Part shown: piece after piece, positions 18,062 to 27,103 of the stretch | Numbering within the stretch: the first letter of the stretch is position 1 | Layout of the letters: every line of letters starts with the position of its first letter | NCBI RefSeq assembly: GCF_029846715.1 | Contig: NZ_JARVWW010000017.1 | Span: 1-64,000, forward strand | Length of the DNA stretch: 64,000 nt | Source of the DNA: Bradyrhizobium nivariense | Lineage (GTDB): Bacteria > Pseudomonadota > Alphaproteobacteria > Rhizobiales > Xanthobacteraceae | Direction: 5' to 3' | Notes under the pieces: generated by a model | Seen by the model: only the letters and a program-made list of their open reading frames with translations | What the model was told of the DNA's origin: nothing | The model's database searches: none | Program-made: the position numbers and the translations under genes

Positions 18062-19525
18062 TCACGTCGTGGGCGCCACTTCTGCGGCGTCGAGCGCCGC
18101 GGCGAGGCGCTTCTCTTCGCCGTAATAGCGGGCGCGTTCCCAGAACTTCGGGCGGCCGATTCCGGTCGAGCGGTGCCGGCCGATGATCTTGCCGTTGGCA
18201 TCCTCGCCGATCATGTCGTAGAGGAAGACGTCCTGAGTGATGATGGTGTCGCCTTCCATGCCCATCACCTCGGTGATGTGGGTGATGCGGCGCGAACCGT
18301 CGCGCAGGCGCGCGGCCTGGACGATGACGTCGATCGAGGCGCAGATCATCTCGCGGATGGTGCGTGAAGGCAGGGAGAAGCCGCCCATCGTGATCATGGA
18401 TTCGCAGCGCGACAGCGCCTCGCGCGGATTGTTGGCGTGCAGCGTGCCCATCGAGCCGTCATGGCCGGTGTTCATGGCCTGGAGCAGGTCGAACGCCTCG
18501 GGTCCGCGGACCTCGCCGACGATGATGCGCTCGGGGCGCATACGCAGGCAGTTGCGCACGAGCTCGCGCATGGTGACCTGGCCTTCGCCCTCGATGTTGG
18601 GCGGGCGGGTTTCCAGCCGCACCACGTGCGGCTGCTGGAGCTGGAGTTCGGCGGCGTCTTCGCAGGTGATGACGCGCTCGTCGTGCTCGATGTAGTTGGT
18701 CAGGCAGTTGAGCAGCGTGGTCTTGCCCGAGCCGGTACCGCCGGAGATCAGCACGTTGCAGCGGACGCGGCCAATGATCTGGAGGATTTCGGCGCCTTCC
18801 GGCGAGATCGCGCCGAACTTGACGAGCTGATCGAGCGTCAGCTTGTCCTTCTTGAATTTGCGGATGGTGAGGGTGGGGCCGTCGATCGACAGCGGGGGCA
18901 CGATGGCGTTGACGCGGGAGCCGTCGGCCAGGCGCGCGTCGCAGATCGGCGAGGATTCGTCGACCCGCCGGCCGACCTGGCTGACGATGCGCTGGCAGAT
19001 GTTGAGCAGCTGCTGATTGTCGCGGAAGCGAATGCCGGTGCGCTGGATCTTGCCGTCGACCTCGATGTAGACGGTGTTGGCGCCGTTGACCATGATGTCG
19101 GCGATGTCGTCGCGCGACAACAGCGGCTCCAGCGGACCGTAGCCGAGGACGTCATTGCAGATGTCATCGAGCAGCTCTTCCTGCTCGGCGATCGACATCA
19201 CGATGTTCTTGATCGCGATGATCTCGTTGACGATGTCGCGGATTTCCTCGCGTGCGGACTCGGAATCGAGCTTGGCGAGCTGGGCGAGGTCGATGGCTTC
19301 GATCAGCGCGCCGAAGATGGTCGCCTTGATCTCGTAATAATTGTCCGAGCGGCGGGCTTCCATGGTCGGCGCAGGCTTCGCCGGGGCAAGCGGCGGCGAG
19401 GCGACCGCCGGCGGCGACGGCGCGCGCGACACAGCGGGCGCCGGAGCCTGGGCAGGCTCTGGTGCCATGGCGCCGGGCTTCGGGGCCCGAGGGTCGGTGT
19501 CTGTTCCGCTACGCTTACCGAACAC
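18062..19525 (-). CDS. cpaF: Pilus secretion ATPase CpaF (TadA)
   Basis: This 487-residue hexameric type II/IV secretion ATPase drives assembly and retraction of the Flp pilus. Residues 1-60 are Pro/Ala-rich. The N-terminal domain (75-200) and the ATPase domain follow, with Walker A ISGGTGSGKTT, the Asp box, Walker B RPERIIVGEVRG and a His box (MNTGHDGSMGTLHANN). It sits between cpaE and tadB in the usual order, 21 bases after cpaE. Confidence 0.96.
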   Translation of the reverse strand: MFGKRSGTDTDPRAPKPGAMAPEPAQAPAPAVSRAPSPPAVASPPLAPAKPAPTMEARRSDNYYEIKATIFGALIEAIDLAQLAKLDSESAREEIRDIVNEIIAIKNIVMSIAEQEELLDDICNDVLGYGPLEPLLSRDDIADIMVNGANTVYIEVDGKIQRTGIRFRDNQQLLNICQRIVSQVGRRVDESSPICDARLADGSRVNAIVPPLSIDGPTLTIRKFKKDKLTLDQLVKFGAISPEGAEILQIIGRVRCNVLISGGTGSGKTTLLNCLTNYIEHDERVITCEDAAELQLQQPHVVRLETRPPNIEGEGQVTMRELVRNCLRMRPERIIVGEVRGPEAFDLLQAMNTGHDGSMGTLHANNPREALSRCESMITMGGFSLPSRTIREMICASIDVIVQAARLRDGSRRITHITEVMGMEGDTIITQDVFLYDMIGEDANGKIIGRHRSTGIGRPKFWERARYYGEEKRLAAALDAAEVAPTT

Positions 19526-19546
19526 TTAACAACTCCATGCGGCGGC

Positions 19547-20815
19547 TTATTTTCCCCGCAACTTCTCAATCAGGGGTGAAAGCAAGGACGATTTTTGCTT
19601 CTTCGTCTCGCTGCGGCCGGTCAGGCGCTGCGCGATCTGAAGGAACATCTCGATCGACTTATGGTTGGCCGAGATCTCTGCGATCATCTGGCCGTTATTG
19701 GCCGCCGAGCCGAAGATCTGCGGCTCGAACGGGATCGAGACGACCGGCTGGCTCTCGATCGCCTTGGCGAACTCCGCCGCGGCGATTTCGGGCCGTTTCG
19801 GCACGCCGACCTGGTTCAGGCAGTAGAGTGGCGGCCGGTCGTTGGGGCGCGCGGCCTTCAGGAGATCGAACAGGTTCTTGGCGTTGCGCAAATTGGCGAG
19901 GTCGGGCGCCGCCACGATCAAGATGTCGTCCGCTCCGATCAAGGCGCGCTTGGTCCAGCCCGACCATTGGTGCGGGACGTCGAGCACAATGCAAGGCATG
20001 GTGGAGCGCAGCGTGTCGAACACGGCATCGAAGGCGTCGGTGCCGAAATCATAGACCCGGTCGAGCGTCGCCGGCGCCGCCAGCAGGCTGAGGTGGTCGG
20101 TGCATTTCGACAGCAGGCGGTCGATGAAGGCGGTATCGACCCGATCGGGCGAGAACACGGCGTCGGCAATGCCCTGCGGCGGATCCTGGTTATAGTCGAG
20201 CCCGGCAGTGCCGAAGGCGAGGTCGAGGTCGGCGACGACCGCGTCCATCGCGAGATCGCGGGCGATCGCCCAGGCGACGTTGTGGGAGATGGTCGAAGCG
20301 CCGACACCGCCCTTGGCTCCGACCACTGCGATGATGCGGCCGACGGCCTTGGCTTCCGGCGCCGAGAACAGGTTGCAGATCGAGCGCACGACGTCGATCG
20401 CGCCGACCGGCGCAAGCACGTAGTCGCTGACGCCGCGGCGCACCAGCTCGCGGTAGAGCATGACGTCATTGATGCGGCCGATCACCACCACGCGGGTGCC
20501 GGCGTCGCAGACGGTTGCGAGATGGTCGAGCCCGCCCAGGAGGTCGTTGCGGCCGTCGCTCTCGAGCACGATTACGTTCGGCGTGGGCGCCGAGCGGTAG
20601 GCTTCGATCGCAGCCGCCATACCGCCCATCTGGATCTTCAGATGGGCTTTGCCGAGACGGCGATCCTCGCCCGCCGACTGCACGGCGGCCGCCGTTTCCA
20701 CGGTCTCGCAGAAAGCCTGGACCGAGACGCGCGGCGCAGGCGCAATATGCTCCTCGATCGGCGGGAGAGATGCCTCAGGCTGATCTTCTTGGGGCTGGCG
20801 AGCGTAGCTGATCAT
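19547..20815 (-). CDS. cpaE: Pilus localisation protein CpaE (TadZ)
   Basis: This 422-residue protein has an N-terminal receiver-like domain (about 40-160) and a MinD/ParA-like ATPase domain (165-400) with the deviant Walker motif VVGAKGGVGAST. CpaE/TadZ places the pilus machinery at the cell pole or other sites. Its start overlaps the cpaD stop by four bases, so the two are translationally coupled. Confidence 0.95.
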   Translation of the reverse strand: MISYARQPQEDQPEASLPPIEEHIAPAPRVSVQAFCETVETAAAVQSAGEDRRLGKAHLKIQMGGMAAAIEAYRSAPTPNVIVLESDGRNDLLGGLDHLATVCDAGTRVVVIGRINDVMLYRELVRRGVSDYVLAPVGAIDVVRSICNLFSAPEAKAVGRIIAVVGAKGGVGASTISHNVAWAIARDLAMDAVVADLDLAFGTAGLDYNQDPPQGIADAVFSPDRVDTAFIDRLLSKCTDHLSLLAAPATLDRVYDFGTDAFDAVFDTLRSTMPCIVLDVPHQWSGWTKRALIGADDILIVAAPDLANLRNAKNLFDLLKAARPNDRPPLYCLNQVGVPKRPEIAAAEFAKAIESQPVVSIPFEPQIFGSAANNGQMIAEISANHKSIEMFLQIAQRLTGRSETKKQKSSLLSPLIEKLRGK

Positions 20816-21549
20816 CTGCCGGTGTCGCTGAGTTTGGCCTTGTCGGCCTCAGGATAGGTGATCGCCGTCGACATTCCCTTGCGATACTTCTCGAACGCGG
20901 CGGTGCGCCGCGCTGTGTAGGACGGCGTTTCGGGCCGCGGCTGCTCGAGATCGGACGGATTGTCGACCATCGCGGCGAGGTTGCGCTGATAAGCGCAGCC
21001 GTAATTGTAATAGTCCTTGTTCTCGAACCAGCTCTTGTTCTTCATCGAAGGGCCGATGTCCTCCGGCCACAGGCCGCAGGGACCCGCGACCGCGGCGATC
21101 TTGGAATAAGTGAGCCGGATCGGCGGCAGGAAGCGCTTGTCTTCCGGCTGGTAAGGGCGCGCGCTGACGCCGCGCGGCGGAACGCCCGCTGCCGACAGCA
21201 TCGCCTGGATTTCACGCATCGTGTCCGCGACCGGACGCGCGTTGGGCGTGCCGGACGGCACGTCGATCCGGATCGCCCCGGTGCCTTCGTGCAGCCAGGC
21301 CGATGCAACTCCCATCACGTCGGCGCGCTGGGCGGCGGTCAATCCGCCGCGGGCATGGCCGACGAAGACGACGATGGAGCGGTTCTGCTCTTCGATCGCG
21401 ATCGGATGGCGCTGCTTGTAGTCGTCGGGAATGGAGGCCGTGACCGCTTCGTCGTGCTGGCAGCCGCCAAGGGCGAGCGCCATGCCGACGAGCGCGCCAC
21501 CGAGATGGATGGCGCGTCTGCGAATCTGGGGTGGTCTTGTGATCTTCAT
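20812..21549 (-). CDS. cpaD: Pilus assembly lipoprotein CpaD
   Basis: This 245-residue protein has a lipobox LGGC with C30 as the lipidation site. The body matches the CpaD family, which is found only in alphaproteobacterial Tad systems and is thought to act as the pilotin or outer-membrane partner of the CpaC secretin. It lies between cpaC (17 bases upstream) and cpaE (four-base overlap). The C-terminal third has the family pattern CGLWPEDIG and YNYGCAYQRNLAAMVDNP. Confidence 0.93.
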   Translation of the reverse strand: MKITRPPQIRRRAIHLGGALVGMALALGGCQHDEAVTASIPDDYKQRHPIAIEEQNRSIVVFVGHARGGLTAAQRADVMGVASAWLHEGTGAIRIDVPSGTPNARPVADTMREIQAMLSAAGVPPRGVSARPYQPEDKRFLPPIRLTYSKIAAVAGPCGLWPEDIGPSMKNKSWFENKDYYNYGCAYQRNLAAMVDNPSDLEQPRPETPSYTARRTAAFEKYRKGMSTAITYPEADKAKLSDTGR

Positions 21550-21566
21550 GAAGTCCCCGTTCCGCC

Positions 21567-23057
21567 TCAGTCGGTGATGAAGCCGTAGGTGCCGCGGTAG
21601 TTCTTGGCCGGGTCGGTCCGGCCGGGCACACCGTAGATGCGGTTGATGTTGCCGAGCAGCTCGGCCTGCGGATCCGCAGGCGCGGAAAAGCCGTCATCCG
21701 GCCGCGACAGGTCCTTCTGCGAAACTGCCCGAACGATATAGGGCGTCACGATCACGACCAACTCGGTCGCGTTGTTGACGAAGTCACGGCTGCGGAACAG
21801 CGTGCCGAGGATCGGGAGCTGCATCAGGCCCGGCAGTCCGCTGACTGCCTGCTTGGTCTGCTGCTGGATCAGGCCGGCCATCGCCATCGCGCCGCCGGAG
21901 GGAATTTCCAGCGAGGTCTCGGCGCGGCGGGTCTTGATCGAGGGCACCGTCAGCGAGTTGACCGAAGTCGAGGTCACGGCCTGGGACAGCGTGATCGCAT
22001 TTTCATTTGAGAGCTCCGAGACCTCGGTCATCACCCGCAGGCTGATCTTGCCCTCGGTGAGAACGACGGGGGTGAAGTTGAGCGAGATGCCGAACTTCTT
22101 GAAGCTGATCTGGGTGGTACAGACATGCGTGGTGGGGTCGCACGAATAGCCCGCAGGGACCGGGAATTCACCGCCGGCGATGAATGTTGCCGATTCACCG
22201 GAGATCGCGGTCAGGTTCGGCTCGGCCAGCGTGCGGATCACGCCAGCGGTTTCCATCGCGCGCAGGGTGGCCTGCACAGACGGGGTCGCGCCGAACTTCG
22301 TGGTCAGACTGTTGCCGTCCACGAGATTGTGGCCAAGCGCCGTGAACGGATTGGAATTGGTGAAGCTGACGACCGAGGTGCCGTAGTTGAGGCTGGCGGT
22401 GAGGTCGATGCCGAGCTGCTTGACGATGCTGCGCGCGACTTCGGCGACCGTCACCTTGAGCATGACCTGGTCGCGGCCGCGGACCACGATCGAGTTCACC
22501 ACCTTCTCGGAGCCGCCGGCAAGGCGCGCGGCGAGGTCGTTGGCCTGCTGGGCTTCGGCTGGGTTCGCGGCCGAGCCGGTCAGGACGATGCCGTCGCCTA
22601 GCCCGTCGATCTGGATGTCTGAATTGGGCAGGACTTGCTTCAGCGCGGCCCGCACGCCGTTGAGGTCGCGTTTGACCGCGATGTCATAGGCCGCAATCTG
22701 CTGGCCGGCGGAATCGAAGAACACGATGTTGGTCTGGCCGATCGAGGCACCGATGATGTAGGCGCGCTGCGCCGAGCGGACTACCGCATTGGCGATCTTG
22801 GGATCAGCGACCAGCACATCCTTGATGTCGCGCGGCAGGTCGATGACGATCGATTTGCCGACGCCGAGCGAGAGGAAGCGTGCGTTCATCTGACCGTCCG
22901 CTGCAGCCTGCGCCACAGGGCGATAGTCGGCGGCGACCACAGGGGTCAGCACCGGGTTGAGGGCCAACGCGAAGGCAGCCGAAAACGACAGGGCGCGGAC
23001 CATTGAGGCTCGCATCGTCGCCAACTCCGCCCCGCATTTCATATCGCCTGTCCTCAT
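21567..23057 (-). CDS. cpaC: Outer-membrane secretin CpaC (RcpA)
   Basis: This 496-residue protein is exported by a signal peptide (hydrophobic core near residues 24-40, cleavage near VVAA). It has the pilus-formation N domain (residues 55-130), a BON-like segment and a C-terminal secretin domain (about 250-440) with the motif VPAGYSCDP and the terminal segment ELVVIVTPYIV. It forms the ring through which the Flp pilus leaves the cell. The ATG at 23057 overlaps the cpaB stop as ATGA, which favours this start over ATGs 5, 14 and 18 codons further in. Confidence 0.95.
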   Translation of the reverse strand: MRTGDMKCGAELATMRASMVRALSFSAAFALALNPVLTPVVAADYRPVAQAAADGQMNARFLSLGVGKSIVIDLPRDIKDVLVADPKIANAVVRSAQRAYIIGASIGQTNIVFFDSAGQQIAAYDIAVKRDLNGVRAALKQVLPNSDIQIDGLGDGIVLTGSAANPAEAQQANDLAARLAGGSEKVVNSIVVRGRDQVMLKVTVAEVARSIVKQLGIDLTASLNYGTSVVSFTNSNPFTALGHNLVDGNSLTTKFGATPSVQATLRAMETAGVIRTLAEPNLTAISGESATFIAGGEFPVPAGYSCDPTTHVCTTQISFKKFGISLNFTPVVLTEGKISLRVMTEVSELSNENAITLSQAVTSTSVNSLTVPSIKTRRAETSLEIPSGGAMAMAGLIQQQTKQAVSGLPGLMQLPILGTLFRSRDFVNNATELVVIVTPYIVRAVSQKDLSRPDDGFSAPADPQAELLGNINRIYGVPGRTDPAKNYRGTYGFITD

Positions 23058-23851
23058 CGTGCTTTCGCCGTCTGACTTGGGATGCCGTAGCGAATGATCG
23101 AGACGCCATCGCGCTTCTGTGCGGATTCATCGAGCGTGATCTCGCTCAGCTTGACGTCGACGATGCTGCGCAGCGCCAGCGACAGCGTGCCGCTCTGGCG
23201 CGCGGAGGAGAGCGTCGCGGTCTGCGCGGGGTTGAGCTCGAGGGTGACGGTCTTGCCGACCACCGCGTTCTGGCCGTCCTTCTCCTTCGGCGCCTGGTCG
23301 ATGGCCAGGACGCGGACATTGGCCAGGATGATCTCGGACGTGACCAGATCAGGGGCACCGCTGCTCTGGTCCGGGTTCTTGAGACGGCGCGTCAGAAGCA
23401 CGTCGACGCGGTCGTTAGGCAGGATGAAGCCGCCTGCGCCGGTCTCCGGCGAGATTTCGGTCGAGATCGCGCGCATGCCGGTGGGCAGGATTGCCGCCAT
23501 GAAGCCGGAGCCTTCGGCCTTGACCAGCTTCTGGTCGCGGATCGGCTCACCCTGGATGAAGGGGGCGCGTGCGATCGAGCCGGTGACCTGGGTTGCCCCC
23601 TCGGGGCGCTCGGTGCGGCGGATGAAGGTGGCGCTGGCGGTCGCGGTCGGCCAGGTCTGCCATTGCACGTCTTCCGGTTTGACGGTCTGGCCGAGGCCGA
23701 TGTCGTTCTTGGCCACCAGGACGTCCACAGTCGGAAGCTGCGCGACCGGAGCCGGAGGCGGCGCAGAATTGTCCGAGCCGCTCGCCAGGTACGCGGCGAC
23801 ACCGCCGGCGCAGATCGCGACCGTCAGGACGACAGTGCGTGCCCTATTCAT
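23054..23851 (-). CDS. cpaB: Pilus assembly protein CpaB (RcpC)
   Basis: This 265-residue protein has one N-terminal membrane helix (VVLTVAICAGGVAAYLA) and an SAF domain (about 45-115) followed by the RcpC/CpaB domain. It is a periplasmic part of the Flp pilus machine that supports the secretin. The ATG at 23851 (MNRART) is chosen; 24 codons further upstream there is another ATG but no family similarity. It is first in the cpaB-tadC operon. Confidence 0.93.
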   Translation of the reverse strand: MNRARTVVLTVAICAGGVAAYLASGSDNSAPPPAPVAQLPTVDVLVAKNDIGLGQTVKPEDVQWQTWPTATASATFIRRTERPEGATQVTGSIARAPFIQGEPIRDQKLVKAEGSGFMAAILPTGMRAISTEISPETGAGGFILPNDRVDVLLTRRLKNPDQSSGAPDLVTSEIILANVRVLAIDQAPKEKDGQNAVVGKTVTLELNPAQTATLSSARQSGTLSLALRSIVDVKLSEITLDESAQKRDGVSIIRYGIPSQTAKAR

Positions 23852-23979
23852 ACGCTTCACTTTCCAACTAAACGCCGCGACGCGGCCGCCGCCGTAATCG
23901 GCAGTTGACCAGCTATTCGTCAAAGCATGGTTAATGAGGCGTATCTAAATCGCCTTAACGCCGGGTTCACCCGGTGCGT

Positions 23980-24504
23980 TCAGCGCAATGCAAGGTGAGC
24001 GAGGTCGATCGCCTTCACCCATTCGGTCTCCGGGTAGACCATCAGCGCGCTCAGTGCGAGCGCGATGCCGTAGGGAATGCCGCTCTCCTTGGCATGCAGC
24101 CGCGCGAGCCAGGCCTGGCCCGCCAGCCCGTACGGCAGCGGCCACTGCCGGAACTGGAGCAGGAGCAGCGTCAGCGCTCCGCCGAACAGCGAGGCGTAGA
24201 GCAGGAAGTTCATCAGCTGTGTGAAACCGAACCAGAGCGCGACGGAGGCCGCGACCTTGGCGTCGCCGCCGCCGACCCAGCCCATCGCAAAACAGGTGAA
24301 GGCCACGACCAGGAGAAGCGCGCCGGCGCCGACATGGCTCAGCATCTCGTAAGGTGCCATGCCACCGGCGAAAGCGAGCGCGAAGAAGCCGGCGACCAGC
24401 ACCAGCGACACGCGGTTCGAGATCGTCATGGTGAAGAGATCGCTCGCGGCGGCAAACGCCATCAGGGCAGGGAAAAGCAGAAGGCGCGCAAGGTCGAGGA
24501 GCAT
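23980..24504 (-). CDS. cpaA: Prepilin peptidase CpaA
   Basis: This 174-residue A24 aspartic peptidase cuts the leader of the Flp pilin at the cytoplasmic membrane. It has about six membrane helices, and the two catalytic aspartates are D22 (AASDLFTM) and D81 (GGGDAKVA). It lacks the N-methyltransferase domain of type IVa peptidases, as usual for CpaA. It lies between cpaB and the pilin gene. Confidence 0.93.
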   Translation of the reverse strand: MLLDLARLLLFPALMAFAAASDLFTMTISNRVSLVLVAGFFALAFAGGMAPYEMLSHVGAGALLLVVAFTCFAMGWVGGGDAKVAASVALWFGFTQLMNFLLYASLFGGALTLLLLQFRQWPLPYGLAGQAWLARLHAKESGIPYGIALALSALMVYPETEWVKAIDLAHLALR

Positions 24505-24626
24505 GGGCTGCGTCTTGAGGCCTGGGGTTTGCCGCGGAGCCGGCGTCGCCGGATGCTAGCCGGCAGTGCTAAACAAACCGACAACGGCGGCAGCGGTCTC
24601 GCGAGGCGGGACCGCCGAAAGCGTGC

Positions 24627-24773
24627 TTACCAGAGGCTGGCAATGCGCGCGGCGAGCGCGGCCGTCGCAAGCAGCAGGGCCAGGCAGACCCAGAAGGCCG
24701 GCGAACCGGCCTGCGCCGCTTCCGCCTCGTTCGCCGCGACCGCGGCACCGGTTCTGTACTTGCGCAACGCCAC
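24627..24773 (-). CDS. Putative small membrane protein, 48 residues, between pilin and cpaA
   Basis: The frame begins with GTG 24773 and ends with TAA 24627. It predicts a charged, Ala-rich start (RKYRTGAAVAANEAEA), then one membrane helix (AFWVCLALLLATAALAARI) and a final LW. No recognisable family, and the ribosome binding site is weak. It sits in the pilin-to-cpaA gap, downstream of the pilin terminator. Support is only its hydropathy pattern and position. Confidence 0.4.
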   Translation of the reverse strand: MALRKYRTGAAVAANEAEAAQAGSPAFWVCLALLLATAALAARIASLW

Positions 24774-24789
24774 TGGAACTCGCCGTCTT

Positions 24790-24823
24790 CAAAAAAACAA
24801 AGGCCCCGGAGGTCCGGGGCTTT
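24790..24823 (-). terminator. Intrinsic terminator after the pilin gene
   Basis: Read on the minus strand: AAAAGCCCCGGAC-CTCCGGGGCCTTTG followed by TTTTTT. The stem GCCCCGGA/TCCGGGGC with a T-rich tail starts 20 bases after the pilin stop. It would separate high-level pilin mRNA from the genes behind it. Confidence 0.8.
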
Positions 24824-24843
24824 TGCCGTCGTTCGCCGGTGGC

Positions 24844-25008
24844 TTACTTCAGCGAGCTGCTGATCGAGGTGAACTTGCCGTTCAACGTGACGCCCAGGCT
24901 ATTGACGACAGTGATGATGGCCAGCGCGATGCCGGCGGCGATCAGACCGTATTCGATGGCGGTGGCGCCGGATTCATCCTTCGCGAAACGCGCAATCAAG
25001 TTCTTCAT
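24844..25008 (-). CDS. pilA: Flp family type IVb pilin
   Basis: This 54-residue protein is the major pilin precursor. A short basic leader (MKNLIARFAKDESG) ends at G14, and cleavage by CpaA would yield a mature protein starting ATAIEYGLI, with the conserved Glu and Tyr at mature positions 5 and 6. A single hydrophobic helix follows (LIAAGIALAIITVV). A ribosome binding site (GGAG) lies eight bases upstream. The gene has its own terminator, as expected for an abundant product. Confidence 0.95.
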   Translation of the reverse strand: MKNLIARFAKDESGATAIEYGLIAAGIALAIITVVNSLGVTLNGKFTSISSSLK

Positions 25009-25267
25009 GAACAAAACTCCATCTAGGGTGAGATCGCCTCGTTCGGCGGTGTGCTTGACGCAATGACCATGAGATCCGAGCTCTTTCGGTAAAGTTAATT
25101 CGACCGGGCAAACCCGCTTCCCGCCGGCCAGAGTGAATTTCGCCTTAAGGGGGCAGCCGCGATTCGTCCCGGTTCCGGATGTGCAGCAAGCGCAGCACCG
25201 GCTTCACCGTCCCTTAAATTTAGGGGAGTACGCGTAGGCGGGACAGCAATTCGCAAGAGAGGCGACG

Positions 25268-26095
25268 ATGTCGAGCCTGCCCATGCAAGTCGCCCTGATG
25301 CTCGGCGAGACCATCGCGAAGGTGATCCCCACGACCTTCGCGTTCGCGGTGGTCTTCACCGTGCTCGAGCATTTCTGGGCCTGCAATCCCGGCGTGCCCT
25401 GGTGGCGCAAGCGCGAGATCCTCACGGACATCTGCTACTGGTTCTTCGTTCCGGTGTTCGCACGCATCATGCGGATCGGACTTCTGATCGTCGGCGCGAG
25501 CTTCGTCTTCAACATCCACGATGCCGACGAGCTCATCGCCTTCTACGACAATGGCCACGGTCCGCTGTCGCTATTGCCGCTCTGGGTCCAGGCCGTGCTG
25601 TTCCTGGTCCTGTCCGATTTCATGCTGTACTGGCTGCACCGGCTGTTCCACGGCGGCGGGTTCTGGAAGTACCACGCGATCCATCACTCCTCGGAGGAGA
25701 TAAGCTGGATTTCGGCGGCCCGCTTCCATCCCGTCAATCTCATGCTCGGCACGATCGGGGTCGACGTCGTGCTGCTGATGGCCGGCATTTCGCCGAACGC
25801 CATGGTCTGGCTCGCCCCGTTCACGACCTTCCATTCGGCCTTCGTGCACGCCAACCTGAACTGGACCTTCGGGCCTTTCAAATATTTGCTGGCGACGCCG
25901 GTGTTCCACCGCTGGCACCACACCTCGCTTGAAGAGGGCGGCGACACCAATTTTGCCGGCACGTTCCCGATCTGGGACGTGCTGTTCGGCACCTTCCGCA
26001 TGCCCGAGGGGAAACTGCCGCAGGATTACGGCAAGGACGAAGCCACTATGCCGAAGGAGATTGGAGGGCAGCTTGCCTATCCGTTCCGCCGCTAA
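25268..26095 (+). CDS. Sterol desaturase / fatty acid hydroxylase family protein
   Basis: This 275-residue inner-membrane di-iron oxygenase has three or four membrane helices and the histidine boxes of the family: HRLFH, HAIHH and HRWHH. In bacteria such proteins hydroxylate or desaturate lipids, hopanoids or carotenoids; the substrate here is not evident. ATG 25268 is used. The stop codon lies inside the 109-bp repeat that starts at 26090. Confidence 0.88.
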   Translation: MSSLPMQVALMLGETIAKVIPTTFAFAVVFTVLEHFWACNPGVPWWRKREILTDICYWFFVPVFARIMRIGLLIVGASFVFNIHDADELIAFYDNGHGPLSLLPLWVQAVLFLVLSDFMLYWLHRLFHGGGFWKYHAIHHSSEEISWISAARFHPVNLMLGTIGVDVVLLMAGISPNAMVWLAPFTTFHSAFVHANLNWTFGPFKYLLATPVFHRWHHTSLEEGGDTNFAGTFPIWDVLFGTFRMPEGKLPQDYGKDEATMPKEIGGQLAYPFRR

Positions 26096-26198
26096 AGCAT
26101 GATCCGGAAAAGTGCGAAGCGGTTTTCCGAAAAGATCATGCTCAAACAACAACCTAAAGCGCGATGATGATTCATCCTCATCTCATCGCGCTTTAGAG
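26090..26198 (+). repeat. 109-bp palindromic repeat, copy 1
   Basis: The element has two imperfect palindromes: AGCATGATCCGGAAAAG pairing with CTTTTCGGATCATGC-type sequence to about 26143, and AAAGCGCGATGA...TCATCGCGCTTT from 26157 to 26196. The inverted copy at 45424-45532 differs at a single base. The TAA stop of the sterol desaturase gene (26093-26095) is the start of the repeat. I recognise the sequence as a frequent intergenic element of Bradyrhizobium. Confidence 0.9.
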
Positions 26199-26344
26199 TC
26201 CTCGATGGCCGCAAAACGCCAGTCCGTTCAAACAATAGTCGGCGAATTTGCGGAACGTTCACGAATTGAGGGCAGGTTAGCCGGGTCGGGCACCGGCTCC
26301 GCTGTTATCTGATCGCTTCTGCCGGTTTGTGTCGTCCCGGGGGT

Positions 26345-26845
26345 ATGAGTATGCGTAAACAATTGCTGCGCCGTCATGCGCGCGTCTGTCTTCTGGTTGC
26401 GGCTACGGTGCTGGCATCGCCGGCTGCCGGCCTTGCCGAATCGACCGCCGATACCATCGCCGTCAATGTCGACCAGGCCAAGCTGGTGCGGCTGCCCGGC
26501 AAGGTGGCGACCATCGTGGTCGGCAATCCCATGATCGCCGACGTCACGCTCCAGCCCGGCGGCATGATCATCGTGACCGGAAAGGGCTATGGCGCCACCA
26601 ATTTCATCGCGCTCGACCGGGGCGGCGAGATTCTGGTCGACCGCCAGATCCAGGTCGAAGGTCCGAGCGACCGGCTCGTCACCGTCTATCGCGGGATCGA
26701 GCGCGAGTCCTACAGTTGCGTGCCGCTTTGCCAGCGCCGCGTGACGCTCGGCGACAGCGACACCTACTTCAACAACACGATGAACCAGGCCGGTTCGTTG
26801 AGCAGCACGGCCAGCGGTGCCGGTGCGGGCGCCAAGACCAACTAG
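26345..26845 (+). CDS. Exported CpaC-type pilus N-domain protein
   Basis: This 166-residue protein has a signal peptide (RKQLLRRHARVCLLVAATVLASPAAGLA) and one domain (about residues 38-120) equal to the pilus-formation N domain of CpaC (LVRLPGKVATIVVGNPMIADV), but no secretin domain. It may bind the CpaC ring or add to the periplasmic part of the pilus machine; this is inference. The tail is low-complexity Ser/Ala/Gly. ATG 26345 is used; ATG 26351 is equally possible. Its TAG stop lies within a 13-bp tandem repeat. Confidence 0.85.
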   Translation: MSMRKQLLRRHARVCLLVAATVLASPAAGLAESTADTIAVNVDQAKLVRLPGKVATIVVGNPMIADVTLQPGGMIIVTGKGYGATNFIALDRGGEILVDRQIQVEGPSDRLVTVYRGIERESYSCVPLCQRRVTLGDSDTYFNNTMNQAGSLSSTASGAGAGAKTN

Positions 26846-26871
26846 CAAGACCAACTAGCAAGTCCAGCTAG
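26833..26871. repeat. 13-bp tandem repeat, three units, overlapping a stop codon
   Basis: CAAGACCAACTAG occurs twice in full and once with changes (CAAGTCCAGCTAG). The first unit contains the TAG stop of the upstream gene, and every unit holds a TAG. Confidence 0.8.
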
Positions 26872-26945
26872 CGAGACCGATTGGCGGGTTTGCCCGGGCA
26901 GGATCGTTCCGCCCGACACGCGCGCGTGCGCGTGCGCGTTCCTCG

Positions 26946-26980
26946 CTCAGTGCCTTGTCTCAGTGCCTTCTCAGTGCCTT
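26946..26980. repeat. Short direct repeats upstream of the TadE-like gene
   Basis: CTCAGTGCCTT occurs three times in close succession, the first separated from the second by GT. It is preceded by an alternating GCGCGTGCGCGTGCGCG stretch (about 26920-26938). No gene is visible here. Confidence 0.7.
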
Positions 26981-27103
26981 GGGTCGTTCGTGATTAACGC
27001 ACCCTTAACGGCGCGGGCCGCCGGGGACGGATCGCTTGAAACACTTAAACAATCAGTTTCCGCTACTGAATGGGGCAGATGATCGCCGCTGCTGGGGAAT
27101 TTG

